DNA of 64,000 bases. Source: Rhodoferax sp. (GTDB taxonomy: Bacteria; Pseudomonadota; Gammaproteobacteria; Burkholderiales; Burkholderiaceae_C). Positions within the stretch are counted from its first letter, which is position 1. Every line of letters begins with the position of its first letter. Made by a program: the position numbers and the translations under genes. Below the pieces are notes generated by a model, which did no database searches, was not told where the DNA came from, and was given only the letters and a program-made list of their open reading frames with translations. Positions 17,419 through 26,574 of this stretch are shown here, in pieces. The stretch lies in NCBI RefSeq assembly GCF_012927445.1, contig NZ_JABBPD010000004.1, positions 903,039 through 967,038 on the forward strand, in the 5' to 3' direction.

Positions 17419-18477
17419 ATGAATACTCTCGCCGATAGTTCGCTCGCGCCCCCGCTGGCTGCCGCAGTTACTCCGTCCATGGAACTGGTCTGCCCGGCCG
17501 GCAGCCTGCCCGCCCTCAAAGCCGCGGTTGACCATGGTGCCGACTGCGTGTATCTGGGCTTTCGCGATGCCACCAATGCCCGCAACTTTGCCGGCCTCAA
17601 TTTTGATGAAGCGGCGATCAACACCGGAATTCGCTACGCGCACGACCGCGGCCGCAAAGTGCTGGTGGCCCTCAACACCTACCCACAGGCGGCCAGTCCG
17701 CAGGTATGGCGCAGTGCCATCGACCGCGCCGCCGACAGCGGTGTCGACGCGGTGATTCTGGCGGACCCCGGCTTGATGGCCTATGCCGTCAAGCATCACC
17801 CGAATTTGCGCTTGCATTTGTCGGTGCAGGGTTCCGCCACCAATTACGAGGCCATCAACTTCTACCATCAACACTTTGGCGTGGCCCGTGCCGTGCTGCC
17901 GCGCGTGCTGTCGATGACCCAGGTGGAGCAGGTACTGGAAAAAACGCCGGTAGAAATTGAAGTCTTTGGCTTTGGCAGCCTGTGCGTCATGGTCGAGGGG
18001 CGCTGTGCCCTCTCAAGCTACGTCACCGGCGAAGCCCCCAACACCAACGGCGTGTGTTCACCACCCAAAGCCGTGCGCTGGGTGGAGACGCCCCAGGGGC
18101 GCGAGTCGCGCCTGAACGGCGTGCTGATCGACCGCTACGCCGCAGGCGAAAACGCCGGGTATCCGACACTGTGCAAAGGGCGCTTTGATGTCGGCGATGA
18201 AAAAAACTACTACGCCATTGAAGAGCCCACCAGCCTCAACACGCTCTCCTTGCTGCCGCAACTGATGGCCATGGGCGTGCGCGCCATCAAGATTGAGGGG
18301 CGCCAGCGCAGCCCGGCCTATGTGGCGCAAGTCACCAAGGTATGGCGCGAAGCCATCGACAACTGCCGCGACAACCCGCACCGCTACTCCGCCAAGCCGA
18401 CCTGGATGAGCGATCTGGACAAGGTCGCCGAAGGACAACAACACACGCTCGGCGCCTATCACCGGCCATGGAAATAA
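17419..18477 (+). CDS. ubiU: O2-independent ubiquinone hydroxylation protein UbiU (U32 family)
   Basis: A 352-residue member of the peptidase U32-like family. UbiU and UbiV form a [4Fe-4S] heterodimer that hydroxylates the ubiquinone ring without O2, using prephenate as oxygen donor. The four cluster cysteines are C189, C196, C213 and C252 ([23 protein letters not shown]), with the same spacing as C169/176/193/232 in E. coli UbiU. The E. coli-like start would be MELVCPAGS at 17479; the ATG at 17419 adds about 20 residues, and neither has a strong ribosome site. ubiV begins 2 bases after the stop. Confidence 0.93.
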   Translation: MNTLADSSLAPPLAAAVTPSMELVCPAGSLPALKAAVDHGADCVYLGFRDATNARNFAGLNFDEAAINTGIRYAHDRGRKVLVALNTYPQAASPQVWRSAIDRAADSGVDAVILADPGLMAYAVKHHPNLRLHLSVQGSATNYEAINFYHQHFGVARAVLPRVLSMTQVEQVLEKTPVEIEVFGFGSLCVMVEGRCALSSYVTGEAPNTNGVCSPPKAVRWVETPQGRESRLNGVLIDRYAAGENAGYPTLCKGRFDVGDEKNYYAIEEPTSLNTLSLLPQLMAMGVRAIKIEGRQRSPAYVAQVTKVWREAIDNCRDNPHRYSAKPTWMSDLDKVAEGQQHTLGAYHRPWK

Positions 18478-18479
18478 AA

Positions 18480-19385
18480 ATGAAACTTGCTTTAGGACCG
18501 CTGCTGTATTACTGGCAACGCGATGCCGTGTTCCGCTTTTACGAAGCCATCGCTGCCACACCGGTGGACATTGTTTATCTTGGCGAGACCGTGTGCTCAC
18601 GCCGCCACGAGTTGCGCCTGGCCGACTGGCTCAACATTGCCGGGCAGCTGCGCGCGGCGGGCAAAGAGGTGGTGCTGTCAACGCAGGTGCTGATCGAATC
18701 GGGGGCCGATGTGACGGTGCTGCACAAAATTGCGGCCAATGGCGAGTTCATGGTCGAGGCCAATGACATGGGCGCGGTGCATTGCCTGGAGGGCAAGGTG
18801 CCTTTTGTCGCCGGGCCGCACCTCAATATCTACAACGTGCCCACGCTGGCGTGGCTCTCGGGGCTGGGCATCGCACGCTGGGTGATGCCGCTGGAAATGG
18901 GGCGTGACGATCTGGCACTGATGCAGCAGGGTCGCCCGCCAGGGGTAGCGACGGAAGTCTTTGCTTATGGCCGCATGCCGCTGGCGTTTTCAGCGCGCTG
19001 CTTTACCGCGCGCCACCGCAATCTGCCCAAGGATGACTGCCAGTTCAGCTGCTTGGACCATGCCGACGGCCTGATGATGCGCACGCGCGAAAACGAAGGT
19101 TTTCTGGTGCTCAACGGCACACAAACCCAGTCCGCCAAGGTCTATAACTTGCTGCCGGAACTGGACGCCATGCAGGCCATGGGCGTCGATGTGGTGCGCA
19201 TCAGCCCGCAGTCGCAGCACACCGCCGAAATCATCAACTTGTTCCATGGCGTGCTAACCCAACAAACCACCGTTGTGGATGCCATGCAAGCCATGGCGGG
19301 ACTGATGCCGGATCAAGCCTGCAACGGTTACTGGTACGGCAAACCCGGGCTGGAGCAGCTGCTGCCGCAGCCTGCGCACGCCTGA
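18480..19385 (+). CDS. ubiV: O2-independent ubiquinone hydroxylation protein UbiV (U32 family)
   Basis: A 301-residue partner of UbiU in the anaerobic ring-hydroxylating complex. The cluster cysteines are C39 (GETVCSRR), C174 (SARCFTA), C187 and C191 (DDCQFSC), with spacing equal to the E. coli cysteines 180, 193 and 197. The start MKLALGP aligns with E. coli UbiV; an in-frame ATG 12 bases earlier is also possible. It lies directly after ubiU and 18 bp before ubiT, so all three are probably one transcript. Confidence 0.93.
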   Translation: MKLALGPLLYYWQRDAVFRFYEAIAATPVDIVYLGETVCSRRHELRLADWLNIAGQLRAAGKEVVLSTQVLIESGADVTVLHKIAANGEFMVEANDMGAVHCLEGKVPFVAGPHLNIYNVPTLAWLSGLGIARWVMPLEMGRDDLALMQQGRPPGVATEVFAYGRMPLAFSARCFTARHRNLPKDDCQFSCLDHADGLMMRTRENEGFLVLNGTQTQSAKVYNLLPELDAMQAMGVDVVRISPQSQHTAEIINLFHGVLTQQTTVVDAMQAMAGLMPDQACNGYWYGKPGLEQLLPQPAHA

Positions 19386-19403
19386 CAACTCAAGGATTTA
19401 CCC

Positions 19404-19877
19404 ATGCAAGCAACGCCTTATATGCTGCCCCAACCCGTGGGCAGCCTCTTGTCCCGCCTGCCCGCTTATCCGGGTTCGCTGTTGTTTGTGGCTGGTTTGA
19501 ATCTGGCGCTGGCCCGGATGCTAGCGCCCGATGTCACCCACCTGCTGCTGGGCAAAAAGCTGCGCCTGCGCGTGACCGATGCGCAGTGGGCTTTTGACTT
19601 TGAATGGATCAACGGCCGCTTTGCCGCCTGCCAGAACAAGGGTACGGCCGACCTGACGATCAGCGCCAGTGCTTATGACTTTGTCTTGCTGGCACGGCGC
19701 CAGGAAGACCCGGACACGCTGTTCTTCAGCCGCCGCCTGTCCATGGAGGGCGACACCGAACTGGGTTTGCTGGTCAAAAATACGCTGGATGCAATCGAGC
19801 TGCCGGTACTCAATCTTGAGCAGTTCAAACCGGCGCAAGTGCTGGCGCGGCTGAAGGCCAGGCTGGCGCCCCGTTGA
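19404..19877 (+). CDS. ubiT: SCP2-domain ubiquinone biosynthesis accessory factor UbiT
   Basis: A 157-residue protein with a sterol carrier protein 2 (SCP2) lipid-binding fold. UbiT is the anaerobic counterpart of UbiJ and holds ubiquinone intermediates for the Ubi enzymes. The strongly conserved segment EDPDTLFFSRRLSMEGDTE, followed by LGLLVKNTLDAIELP, closely matches E. coli UbiT (YhbT). GGATTTACCC precedes the ATG. It completes the ubiU-ubiV-ubiT set. Confidence 0.92.
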   Translation: MQATPYMLPQPVGSLLSRLPAYPGSLLFVAGLNLALARMLAPDVTHLLLGKKLRLRVTDAQWAFDFEWINGRFAACQNKGTADLTISASAYDFVLLARRQEDPDTLFFSRRLSMEGDTELGLLVKNTLDAIELPVLNLEQFKPAQVLARLKARLAPR

Positions 19878-19895
19878 AGTAACCCGCGTTATTTC

Positions 19896-20366
19896 GTGCG
19901 CCCTGACAAACACAATTTGCCGCTGGTGTATTCCTGCTCGGGGTGCTCCAGCGCCGCACAGCTGGCCAATCATGTGGCCCTGCAGTTGGACCGGCTCGGC
20001 GTGGCGGAAATGTCATGCATTGCCGGGGTCGGCGGTGACGTGCCTTACCTGTTGAAGATCGCCCATTCCGGGCGGCCGATTGTGGCGCTGGACGGCTGTC
20101 CGTTGGCCTGCGTCAAGAGCTGCCTGTCGCGCCACGGCATTGAGGCCGATCGCCATTACCAGTTGAACCAGTATGGCGTGAAGAAGCGGTACCACGCCGA
20201 CTTTGACTTAGACGAGGCCGAGGCCGTGATCAGCCAGGTCATGAGCGATCTGAAGACGCCGTGGCCGCTCCGGGCAGACAAGACCCCAGGCCAGCCCACG
20301 AAGCTACCAGCTCGTCCGCCCGTGAGCGGTGCCCTTTCGGTGGACCCGGCGTCCCTGTGCAAATGA
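19896..20366 (+). CDS. DGC-domain putative zinc-binding protein
   Basis: A 156-residue protein of the DGC family, named for a conserved Asp-Gly-Cys. Visible metal-ligand candidates are CSGCSS near residues 14-19, C41, and DGCPLACVKSC near 67-77. The GTG start at 19896 is the best available but has a weak ribosome site. The last 40 residues are proline-rich and variable. It sits between ubiT and ubiX and overlaps the ubiX start by 4 bp, so it is part of the operon. A redox or metal-delivery role for the Fe-S proteins UbiU and UbiV is conceivable but unproven. Confidence 0.82.
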   Translation: MRPDKHNLPLVYSCSGCSSAAQLANHVALQLDRLGVAEMSCIAGVGGDVPYLLKIAHSGRPIVALDGCPLACVKSCLSRHGIEADRHYQLNQYGVKKRYHADFDLDEAEAVISQVMSDLKTPWPLRADKTPGQPTKLPARPPVSGALSVDPASLCK

Positions 20367-20956
20367 CGCACGCCGCTCCGCCAAAGCGGATCATTGTTGC
20401 CATCTCTGGCGCCAGTGGGGCGGTGTACGGCGTTCGCCTGCTGCAAGTCTTGCGTGACCTGGGCCAGGTGCAAACTCACGTAACGATTTCCGATGCCGGC
20501 CTGTTGAATCTGCAGCAGGAGCTCGACATGAGCCGCGCCCAGGTCGAGGCTTTGGCCGATGTCGCGTACCCGGTGCGCGAAGTCGGTGCCGCGATTGCCA
20601 GCGGCTCCTTTCAGTGTGACGGCATGGTGGTGGCGCCGTGCTCCATGCGCATGCTGGCGGCGGTGGCGCATGGTTTGTCCGACAACCTGATGGCGCGCGC
20701 CGCCGATGTGATGCTGAAAGAACGGCGCCGCCTGATTTTGATGGTGCGCGAGACGCCCTTGAACCTGGCGCACTTGCGCAACATGACCAGCGTGACCGAA
20801 ATGGGCGGCCTCATTTTCCCGCCGGTGCCGAGTTTTTATCACCGGCCGCAAACCCTGGCCGACATGGTCGACCACACCGTGAGTCGGGTCGTCGATTTGT
20901 TAGGGCTACCGCAACCCCAGGCACCGCGCTGGCATGGTCTGCCGGCCGCAGACTAA
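20363..20956 (+). CDS. ubiX: Flavin prenyltransferase UbiX
   Basis: A 197-residue enzyme that makes prenylated FMN, the cofactor of the decarboxylase UbiD. The flavin-binding start [19 protein letters not shown] and the later [13 protein letters not shown] and [13 protein letters not shown] motifs are typical. The ATG at 20363 overlaps the DGC gene stop. ubiD follows after about 70 bp, so cofactor synthesis and user are linked. Confidence 0.93.
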   Translation: MTHAAPPKRIIVAISGASGAVYGVRLLQVLRDLGQVQTHVTISDAGLLNLQQELDMSRAQVEALADVAYPVREVGAAIASGSFQCDGMVVAPCSMRMLAAVAHGLSDNLMARAADVMLKERRRLILMVRETPLNLAHLRNMTSVTEMGGLIFPPVPSFYHRPQTLADMVDHTVSRVVDLLGLPQPQAPRWHGLPAAD

Positions 20957-21027
20957 ACGTAGGAAATGCATGCACGCGCTGGTCATTTCCATTCTCATTG
21001 CACGATCAAATTTACAGAAGGTTCCAC

Positions 21028-22512
21028 ATGGCCTACCGTGACCTGCGGGACTTCATTGCCCAGTTGGAGCAATTGGGTGAACTCAAGCGCGTCAGCGCCG
21101 AGGTCTCACCGCATCTGGAGATGACCGCCTTGTGCGACCGCACCCTGCGCGCCGGTGGCCCGGCCTTGCTGTTCGAGAACCCCACCGGCCATCGCATGCC
21201 GGTGTTGGGCAATCTGTTTGGTACCACGCGCCGCGTCGCGCTCGGCATGGGCGTGAATGATGTCAGTGAGTTGCGCCAGTTTGGCCACGTGCTGGCCATG
21301 CTCAAGGAACCCGAAGCGCCCAAAGGCTTCAAGGACTTGATGGGCTTGGGCGCGATGGTGAAAACATTGTGGAACATGGCCCCCAAAGAACTGCGCAGCG
21401 CTGCCTGTCAGGAGGTGGTGTGGGAAGGTGCGGACGTCGACCTGGCCCGCCTGCCGGTTCAGCATTGCTGGCCCGGTGATGTGGCGCCGCTTATCACCTG
21501 GGGTCTGGTGATTACCCAAGGCCCGCACAAGGCGCGGCAAAACCTGGGCATTTACCGCCAGCAGGTGCTGGCGCGCAACAAGGTCATCATGCGCTGGCTG
21601 CCGCAGCGTGGTGGCGCACTGGATTTTCGGGAACACGGCGCACTGCACCCCGGCCAGCCGTATCCGGTGTGCGTCGCGCTGGGTGCTGACCCAGCCACCA
21701 TTCTGGGCGCAGTAACGCCGGTGCCCGACAGTCTGTCGGAATACCAGTTCGCCGGGCTGCTGCGCGGCAGCCGCACCGAGCTGGTCAAGGCCTTGGGCAG
21801 CGAGTTGCGGGTGCCCGCCTCGGCGGAGATCGTGCTGGAGGGGCACATCTACCCCGATGCCGCACACAGCAGCGGCTTCGAGCATGCGCTGGAAGGTCCG
21901 TACGGCGATCACACCGGTTATTACAACGAACAGGCTGCGTTTCCGGTGTTCACCATCGACCGCATCACATCGAGGCGCGAGCCGATCTACCACTCCACCT
22001 ACACCGGCAAGCCGCCGGACGAGCCGGCCATGTTGGGGCTGGCCCTGAATGAGTTGTTTGTGCCGCTGCTGCAACGCCAGTACCCCGAGATCACCGACTT
22101 TTACCTGCCGCCCGAGGGCTGCAGTTACCGCATGGCGGTGGTCAGCATCAAGAAGTCCTACCCCGGCCACGCCCGGCGCGTCATGTTTGGCATCTGGAGT
22201 TATCTGCGCCAGTTCATGTACACCAAGTTCATCGTGGTGGTGGATGACGACATCAACATTCACGACTGGCCCGATGTGATCTGGGCCATCACCACCCGGA
22301 TGGACCCGACGCGCGACACCCTGCTGGTGGACAACACCCCCATCGACTACCTCGACTTCGCCTCGCCCGTCAGCGGGCTGGGCAGTAAGATGGGCATGGA
22401 CGCCACCAACAAATGGCCGGGCGAGACCAGCCGCGAGTGGGGCCGCCCGATGAAAATGAGCCCCGATGTCACCGCCAAAGTGGAGCAGGTCTGGCAGACG
22501 CTGGGGCTGTGA
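21028..22512 (+). CDS. ubiD: 4-hydroxy-3-polyprenylbenzoate decarboxylase UbiD
   Basis: A 494-residue prFMN-dependent decarboxylase of the ubiquinone pathway. The start [20 protein letters not shown] and the core regions [21 protein letters not shown] and [16 protein letters not shown] carry the expected Arg/Glu catalytic environment. Length matches E. coli UbiD (about 497). The frame is open further upstream but the ATG at 21028 aligns with the family. It closes the anaerobic ubiquinone cluster. Confidence 0.95.
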   Translation: MAYRDLRDFIAQLEQLGELKRVSAEVSPHLEMTALCDRTLRAGGPALLFENPTGHRMPVLGNLFGTTRRVALGMGVNDVSELRQFGHVLAMLKEPEAPKGFKDLMGLGAMVKTLWNMAPKELRSAACQEVVWEGADVDLARLPVQHCWPGDVAPLITWGLVITQGPHKARQNLGIYRQQVLARNKVIMRWLPQRGGALDFREHGALHPGQPYPVCVALGADPATILGAVTPVPDSLSEYQFAGLLRGSRTELVKALGSELRVPASAEIVLEGHIYPDAAHSSGFEHALEGPYGDHTGYYNEQAAFPVFTIDRITSRREPIYHSTYTGKPPDEPAMLGLALNELFVPLLQRQYPEITDFYLPPEGCSYRMAVVSIKKSYPGHARRVMFGIWSYLRQFMYTKFIVVVDDDINIHDWPDVIWAITTRMDPTRDTLLVDNTPIDYLDFASPVSGLGSKMGMDATNKWPGETSREWGRPMKMSPDVTAKVEQVWQTLGL

Positions 22513-22538
22513 CGGGGCTGGCCTGAAAACCCAGGCAG

Positions 22539-23543
22539 TCAGCGCCTCGTGAAGGCACCCGTATTCAGGAACGCGTCATCCTGGTAGACCCGGGCCAGCA
22601 GCAGGCTGAAAGCGGCAAGGCGGTCCGGCGCGGTCGCGTGCAGCACCCCCTGATTCTGCAGGATCGTGATCAGTTTGATCGGCGACACGTGCTTGTCACC
22701 CACGATCTCGACATGACCAGCACGTTCCTCTACCCGGTGTGTTCGGGCATCGGTTTCCACCAGCAGACTGCGCTGCTCGGCCAGCGAAAACACATCATCC
22801 GCTTGCAGGCAACGGCCGTCTTTCTCGCGGCGGCAACTGCCCCGCTCGTCGGTGTCGATCTTCAGGTAGCGGCTGACTTGCGGCACCAGTGCGCCAGGCT
22901 CGCGGATGAAGCGCGAAGAGTCGGTGATATCCGCCCACTTGGCCCCTGTCGCCAGGTAGCAACTGGCCGGCAGCAAGCCCAACGTGAGCGGGTACAGCCA
23001 GGTCTTGCCGCAGGTTTGAGCCGCCGCAATGCCCGCAAAGGGGCCCGAGATGGTCACCAAGCGCAGATCGGTCTGGCCAGCCGGTGGCGGCGGCGTGAGC
23101 GCGAGTTCGGTGAGTGACTTGCGGGCGACCAGCGCACCCTGGCTGTGTCCGATCACGGTGATTTGCGGTGCGCGGGTTTGCGCGGCGAGTAGATCGACGG
23201 CGCGCCGCAAATCAGTCGCGCTGCGCGTGAGTTCGGCGCGGTCGTCATAGGTGAAGCAGGCACTCTGCTGGCCATTGAACGCCAGCACCTGGGCCAACCC
23301 CCGGAATTGACCGGCAGAGCCGAAGCAACCATGTACCAGCACGTTCACCGGTTGACTGGAATCCAGACGCAGACTGCGGTCCGGATTGTCGGTGCAGGGC
23401 CCGAGGCCGGGAATGTTGAGGGTGACGTCGACGGCGGGCAGACGTCCAGGCTCAATCTCGAAATAGGCGGCGTCCAGCGGTTCTCGCGTGGCACAGCCGC
23501 CGAGCAGAACGAGAACAGTGATCAACGCGGCCATTCGCCTCAT
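22539..23543 (-). CDS. Lipoprotein with alpha/beta hydrolase fold
   Basis: A 334-residue predicted envelope lipoprotein. The signal ends in VLLGGC with the lipidated cysteine at C17. The hydrolase region has VLVHGCFGSAGQF (oxyanion region) and GHSQGA with the nucleophilic serine, and a late histidine in HVSPIKL. The start at 23543 is chosen because AAGG lies 7 bases ahead; an in-frame ATG at 23576 is possible. It is convergent with ubiD. Substrate is unknown; esterase or lipase activity is likely from the fold. Confidence 0.8.
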   Translation of the reverse strand: MRRMAALITVLVLLGGCATREPLDAAYFEIEPGRLPAVDVTLNIPGLGPCTDNPDRSLRLDSSQPVNVLVHGCFGSAGQFRGLAQVLAFNGQQSACFTYDDRAELTRSATDLRRAVDLLAAQTRAPQITVIGHSQGALVARKSLTELALTPPPPAGQTDLRLVTISGPFAGIAAAQTCGKTWLYPLTLGLLPASCYLATGAKWADITDSSRFIREPGALVPQVSRYLKIDTDERGSCRREKDGRCLQADDVFSLAEQRSLLVETDARTHRVEERAGHVEIVGDKHVSPIKLITILQNQGVLHATAPDRLAAFSLLLARVYQDDAFLNTGAFTRR

Positions 23544-23701
23544 GACAGACCTTGTAACGGAAAAGTAAATTGACAATTTGAAGGCATGACGGTGAATGAG
23601 CAGTGAAGGGATGCCGAAGGACTGAGAACTGTTTTCGATGATATAGCGATCGAAGCAGATGCGCCATGAACTGGACTTGGCGCGGGTGCCTTGAAGAGGC
23701 T

Positions 23702-25447
23702 CTACGCGTCGGCGTCTTGGCGCGGCAGCGCCTGCTCTTTCATCGCGGCGATGAAAAACTGGAAATTGTTGCGCCCAACTTTCTTGGCCAGGTACATCGC
23801 GGTGTCGGCGTACTTGATCAGGTCATCGGACTGTTCGCTGTCGGCCGGATAAAGACTGATACCGACACTGACGGTAACGGTGATTTCGTGCCCATCGAGC
23901 AGCATCGGCCGGGACAGGGAGTCGATGATTTTTTGCGCGACATAGGGGACATCGTCGGTATTGGCGATGGATTCGAGGATGACGGTAAATTCGTCGCCTC
24001 CCAGGCGCGCCACCGTGTCGTCCTCGCGCACGCAGGTGGTGAGGCGCTGCGCCACCACCTGCAATAACTGGTCGCCAACGTGATGTCCCAGTGTGTCGTT
24101 GATCTGCTTGAACTTATCGAGGTCGAGGAACATCACAGCCACCTTTTCCCGGTTGCGGTGGGCGTGGGCGATGGCGTGGCGCAACCGTTCGACAAACAGC
24201 GCGCGGTTGGGCAAGCCGGTGAGCCCGTCGTGGTTAGCGAGGAAAATCATCTCCTCTTCCGTTGCCTTGCGTTTGGTGATGTCGGAGAAGACGCCGACAT
24301 AATGGGTGACGTTGCCGTCATCATTCCTGACGGTATTGATGGTGAGCCATTCTGGGTAAATTTCCCCGTTGCGGCGCCGGTTCCAGATTTCTCCCCGCCA
24401 GTGGCCGGCGACACCAAGATCTTCTCGCATCTTGCGATAAAAACCTTCATCGTGCTTGCCGGAAGACAGAATGGCCGGGGTCTTGCCGATCACCTCGTGC
24501 GCCAGGAAGCCGGTAATCTGCGTAAAAGCCGGGTTGACCGATTCGATGACGTTGTCGGCGTTGGTGATCATGATGCCCTCGAACGTGCTCTCGAACACTT
24601 TGGCAGCCAAGCGCTGGTGCTGCTGGGAAATCGCCAGGCTGTGCTCGCGCTCCTTGAGCGTTTCGCGCAACTGCTGGACGTAGTCGTGCTCAATGCTCGC
24701 CAACAGGTCGGCGAAAGTAACCAGCCCCAGCAGTTTGCCGTCGCTGCCGCTGACGCCGAGGTGGCGAATGTGTTTCTCCAGAAACAGATTTCGCGCGTGA
24801 TACAGGCTGGCATCACTGGGAACGCAAATGAGCGGCCGACTGGCCAGATCGCCGACGCTGGCGAGCGGCTTGTCACCGCTGATCAGGCGCACAACGTCGC
24901 GCTCGGTGAGAATGCCGTACGAACCATCCGAGTATTCCGTGATGATCGCATCGAGCTGGCCGGTGCGCATGTTTTTCACCGCTTCGCCCAACGGGGCTGT
25001 GTCCGGGATGATCGGGTACCGGCGATTCAGCACCGATGTCACTTCACGCAAGGAAATGTAATATTCGATTCCCTGGCTGATCACAACATCGGTCTGGGTG
25101 ACGATGCCTTTATGCACGCCGTTATCGTCGACCGCGAGGAAATGGCGAACCTTTTCCTCGCGAAAGCGCAGCGCCGCCTCGCCAACGCCTGTTTTGACAT
25201 GGATGGTTTTGACCGGCGAGGTCATGTGCTGCGCGATGGGGGAATGGAAGGTCTGCGGGCTGGACATGTCCAGCGCCAGCGCATCCTGTTCGGTCCAGAT
25301 GCCGACGATGGCGCCATCCTTGGCCACCAGAATCGAACTACAGCGGGCCTCCATCATGCGCTGCGCCGCCTCGGACAACAGGGTTTCCGGGGCGCAAGTA
25401 AGAACATGGGGGTGAATGATTCGTTCGATAGTGATGTCGGCGGGCAT
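23702..25447 (-). CDS. Diguanylate cyclase with four CBS motifs, PAS and GGDEF domains
   Basis: A 581-residue soluble signalling protein. Two CBS pairs span residues of about 8-125 and 140-260, a short coiled coil 255-280, a PAS domain 285-395 (with PAC), and a GGDEF domain from 400. The active motif GGDEF is at 483-487 and an intact inhibitory site, R474-E-D-D477, lies exactly five residues before it, so both activity and c-di-GMP feedback are expected. No EAL domain. CBS pairs usually bind adenine nucleotides, so it may link cell energy or redox state to c-di-GMP. GGAG precedes the start. Confidence 0.9.
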   Translation of the reverse strand: MPADITIERIIHPHVLTCAPETLLSEAAQRMMEARCSSILVAKDGAIVGIWTEQDALALDMSSPQTFHSPIAQHMTSPVKTIHVKTGVGEAALRFREEKVRHFLAVDDNGVHKGIVTQTDVVISQGIEYYISLREVTSVLNRRYPIIPDTAPLGEAVKNMRTGQLDAIITEYSDGSYGILTERDVVRLISGDKPLASVGDLASRPLICVPSDASLYHARNLFLEKHIRHLGVSGSDGKLLGLVTFADLLASIEHDYVQQLRETLKEREHSLAISQQHQRLAAKVFESTFEGIMITNADNVIESVNPAFTQITGFLAHEVIGKTPAILSSGKHDEGFYRKMREDLGVAGHWRGEIWNRRRNGEIYPEWLTINTVRNDDGNVTHYVGVFSDITKRKATEEEMIFLANHDGLTGLPNRALFVERLRHAIAHAHRNREKVAVMFLDLDKFKQINDTLGHHVGDQLLQVVAQRLTTCVREDDTVARLGGDEFTVILESIANTDDVPYVAQKIIDSLSRPMLLDGHEITVTVSVGISLYPADSEQSDDLIKYADTAMYLAKKVGRNNFQFFIAAMKEQALPRQDADA

Positions 25448-25747
25448 GGGCTAGTCTCCGACAGTACCGGTTGTGTTCTTGTATCTCATCATGGCTCTTT
25501 AATTTTTTTCAAGGATACACCTTCGCCAGCGGTCAAAACATGGCTGTCGCGCACGATGGCAACGCGGAAATTTGCACCCTGCTGAAACCGTATTCGAAGG
25601 TGCGATCGCACGCAAACGCGCCACGCTTTTGGCCGGTACCGGGCCGACTCTGCCAACATGCAGGAATGGAGTGCCGAGTCGCACCTGGAAATTGATCAGG
25701 CCCGGCTGAGATGCCTCTGCACAGGGAGCCCGCGACGGGTGCAGCCG
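25448..25747. other. Intergenic region between the GGDEF gene and rsmE
   Basis: About 300 bases. The left edge is the upstream region of the GGDEF gene, with a weak TTGAAA / TGAGAT promoter-like pair on the minus strand. The remainder has no open frame I can support and no clear terminator. Confidence 0.4.
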
Positions 25748-26506
25748 CTACACCAGCAACGCCGCCAAGGCGCACAAGGCGGCGGTTTCAGCGCGCAGCA
25801 CGCGCGGCCCCAGCGTGACCGGCGCAAAGCCGCTGGCCAGGGCCATCTCTTCTTCCGCGTTGCTCAAGCCGCCCTCGGGGCCTGACAGGAAGGTGATGGC
25901 GGCGTCCTTGTCCCCGGCACTCTGGTCGACGCCGCTGACGGTGGCCCGCAAGCCCTGGGTGCCCGGCCGCAGGGACAAGAGGAAAGCCGGGCCGGTGGTG
26001 GCGGCGGTCTGCGCTTTGGTCCAGGCGGCAAAACCCATCACCTCATGAATCACCGGCACCCGGTTGCCGCCACATTGCTCGCAGGCGGCCACGGCCACGC
26101 TTTGCCAGTGCGCCACTTTTTTCTCGGCGCGCTCGCCACTGAGGCGCAGCACGCTGCGTTCCGTCATCAAGGGCTGAATGCTGGCCACGCCGAGTTCGGT
26201 GGCTTTTTCCACCAGCCAGTCCATGCGGTCGTTGGCCGGCATGCCCACGGCCAGATGCACGGCACGGGCGGCTTCGCGCTCGACCGGGTGGTGACTGCCG
26301 ACCTGCACCTGCACGTCGCTGCGCCCCATGCGCGTCACGGTGGCATCGAACTCGCCCGCACGGCCCGCCTGGCCGGACCCGCCATTGAACAGCGTGATGC
26401 TGTCGCCGGGTTGCAGCCGCAGCACCTGCACGTGGCGGGCGGCGCCGGCCGGCAACTCCAGCAGCGCACCGGGGACGAGAGGTGTAGGACAGTAAAAACG
26501 GGGCAT
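25748..26506 (-). CDS. rsmE: 16S rRNA (uracil(1498)-N(3))-methyltransferase RsmE
   Basis: A 252-residue SPOUT-class (trefoil-knot) methyltransferase that modifies U1498 of 16S rRNA. It has the N-terminal PUA-like part (HVQVLRLQPGDSITLFNGG) and the knot with FLSGPEGGLSNAEEEMA and LGPRVLRAETAALCALA, which bind SAM. Length is normal. It follows amgK on the same strand across a short gap filled by a palindromic repeat. Confidence 0.93.
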   Translation of the reverse strand: MPRFYCPTPLVPGALLELPAGAARHVQVLRLQPGDSITLFNGGSGQAGRAGEFDATVTRMGRSDVQVQVGSHHPVEREAARAVHLAVGMPANDRMDWLVEKATELGVASIQPLMTERSVLRLSGERAEKKVAHWQSVAVAACEQCGGNRVPVIHEVMGFAAWTKAQTAATTGPAFLLSLRPGTQGLRATVSGVDQSAGDKDAAITFLSGPEGGLSNAEEEMALASGFAPVTLGPRVLRAETAALCALAALLV

Positions 26507-26515
26507 ACGGAGTTA

Positions 26516-26571
26516 TTGCTATTAAAGTAATAGCTGCTTACGCAGATAGTACGGAGGCTAGAGCCCGATTT
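26516..26571 (+). repeat. Short palindromic element between amgK and rsmE
   Basis: A full copy: TTGCTATTAAAGTAATAGCT, then GCTTACGCA, then GGCTAGAGCCCGATTT. The 5' part is itself an inverted repeat (GCTATTAAAGTAATAGC). It fills nearly the whole 68-bp gap between the two genes. Confidence 0.8.
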
Positions 26572-26574
26572 ATC

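Noticed and set aside
24080..25585. A 501-codon plus-strand frame over the GGDEF gene
   Set aside because: Antisense to a protein with complete CBS, PAS and GGDEF domains.
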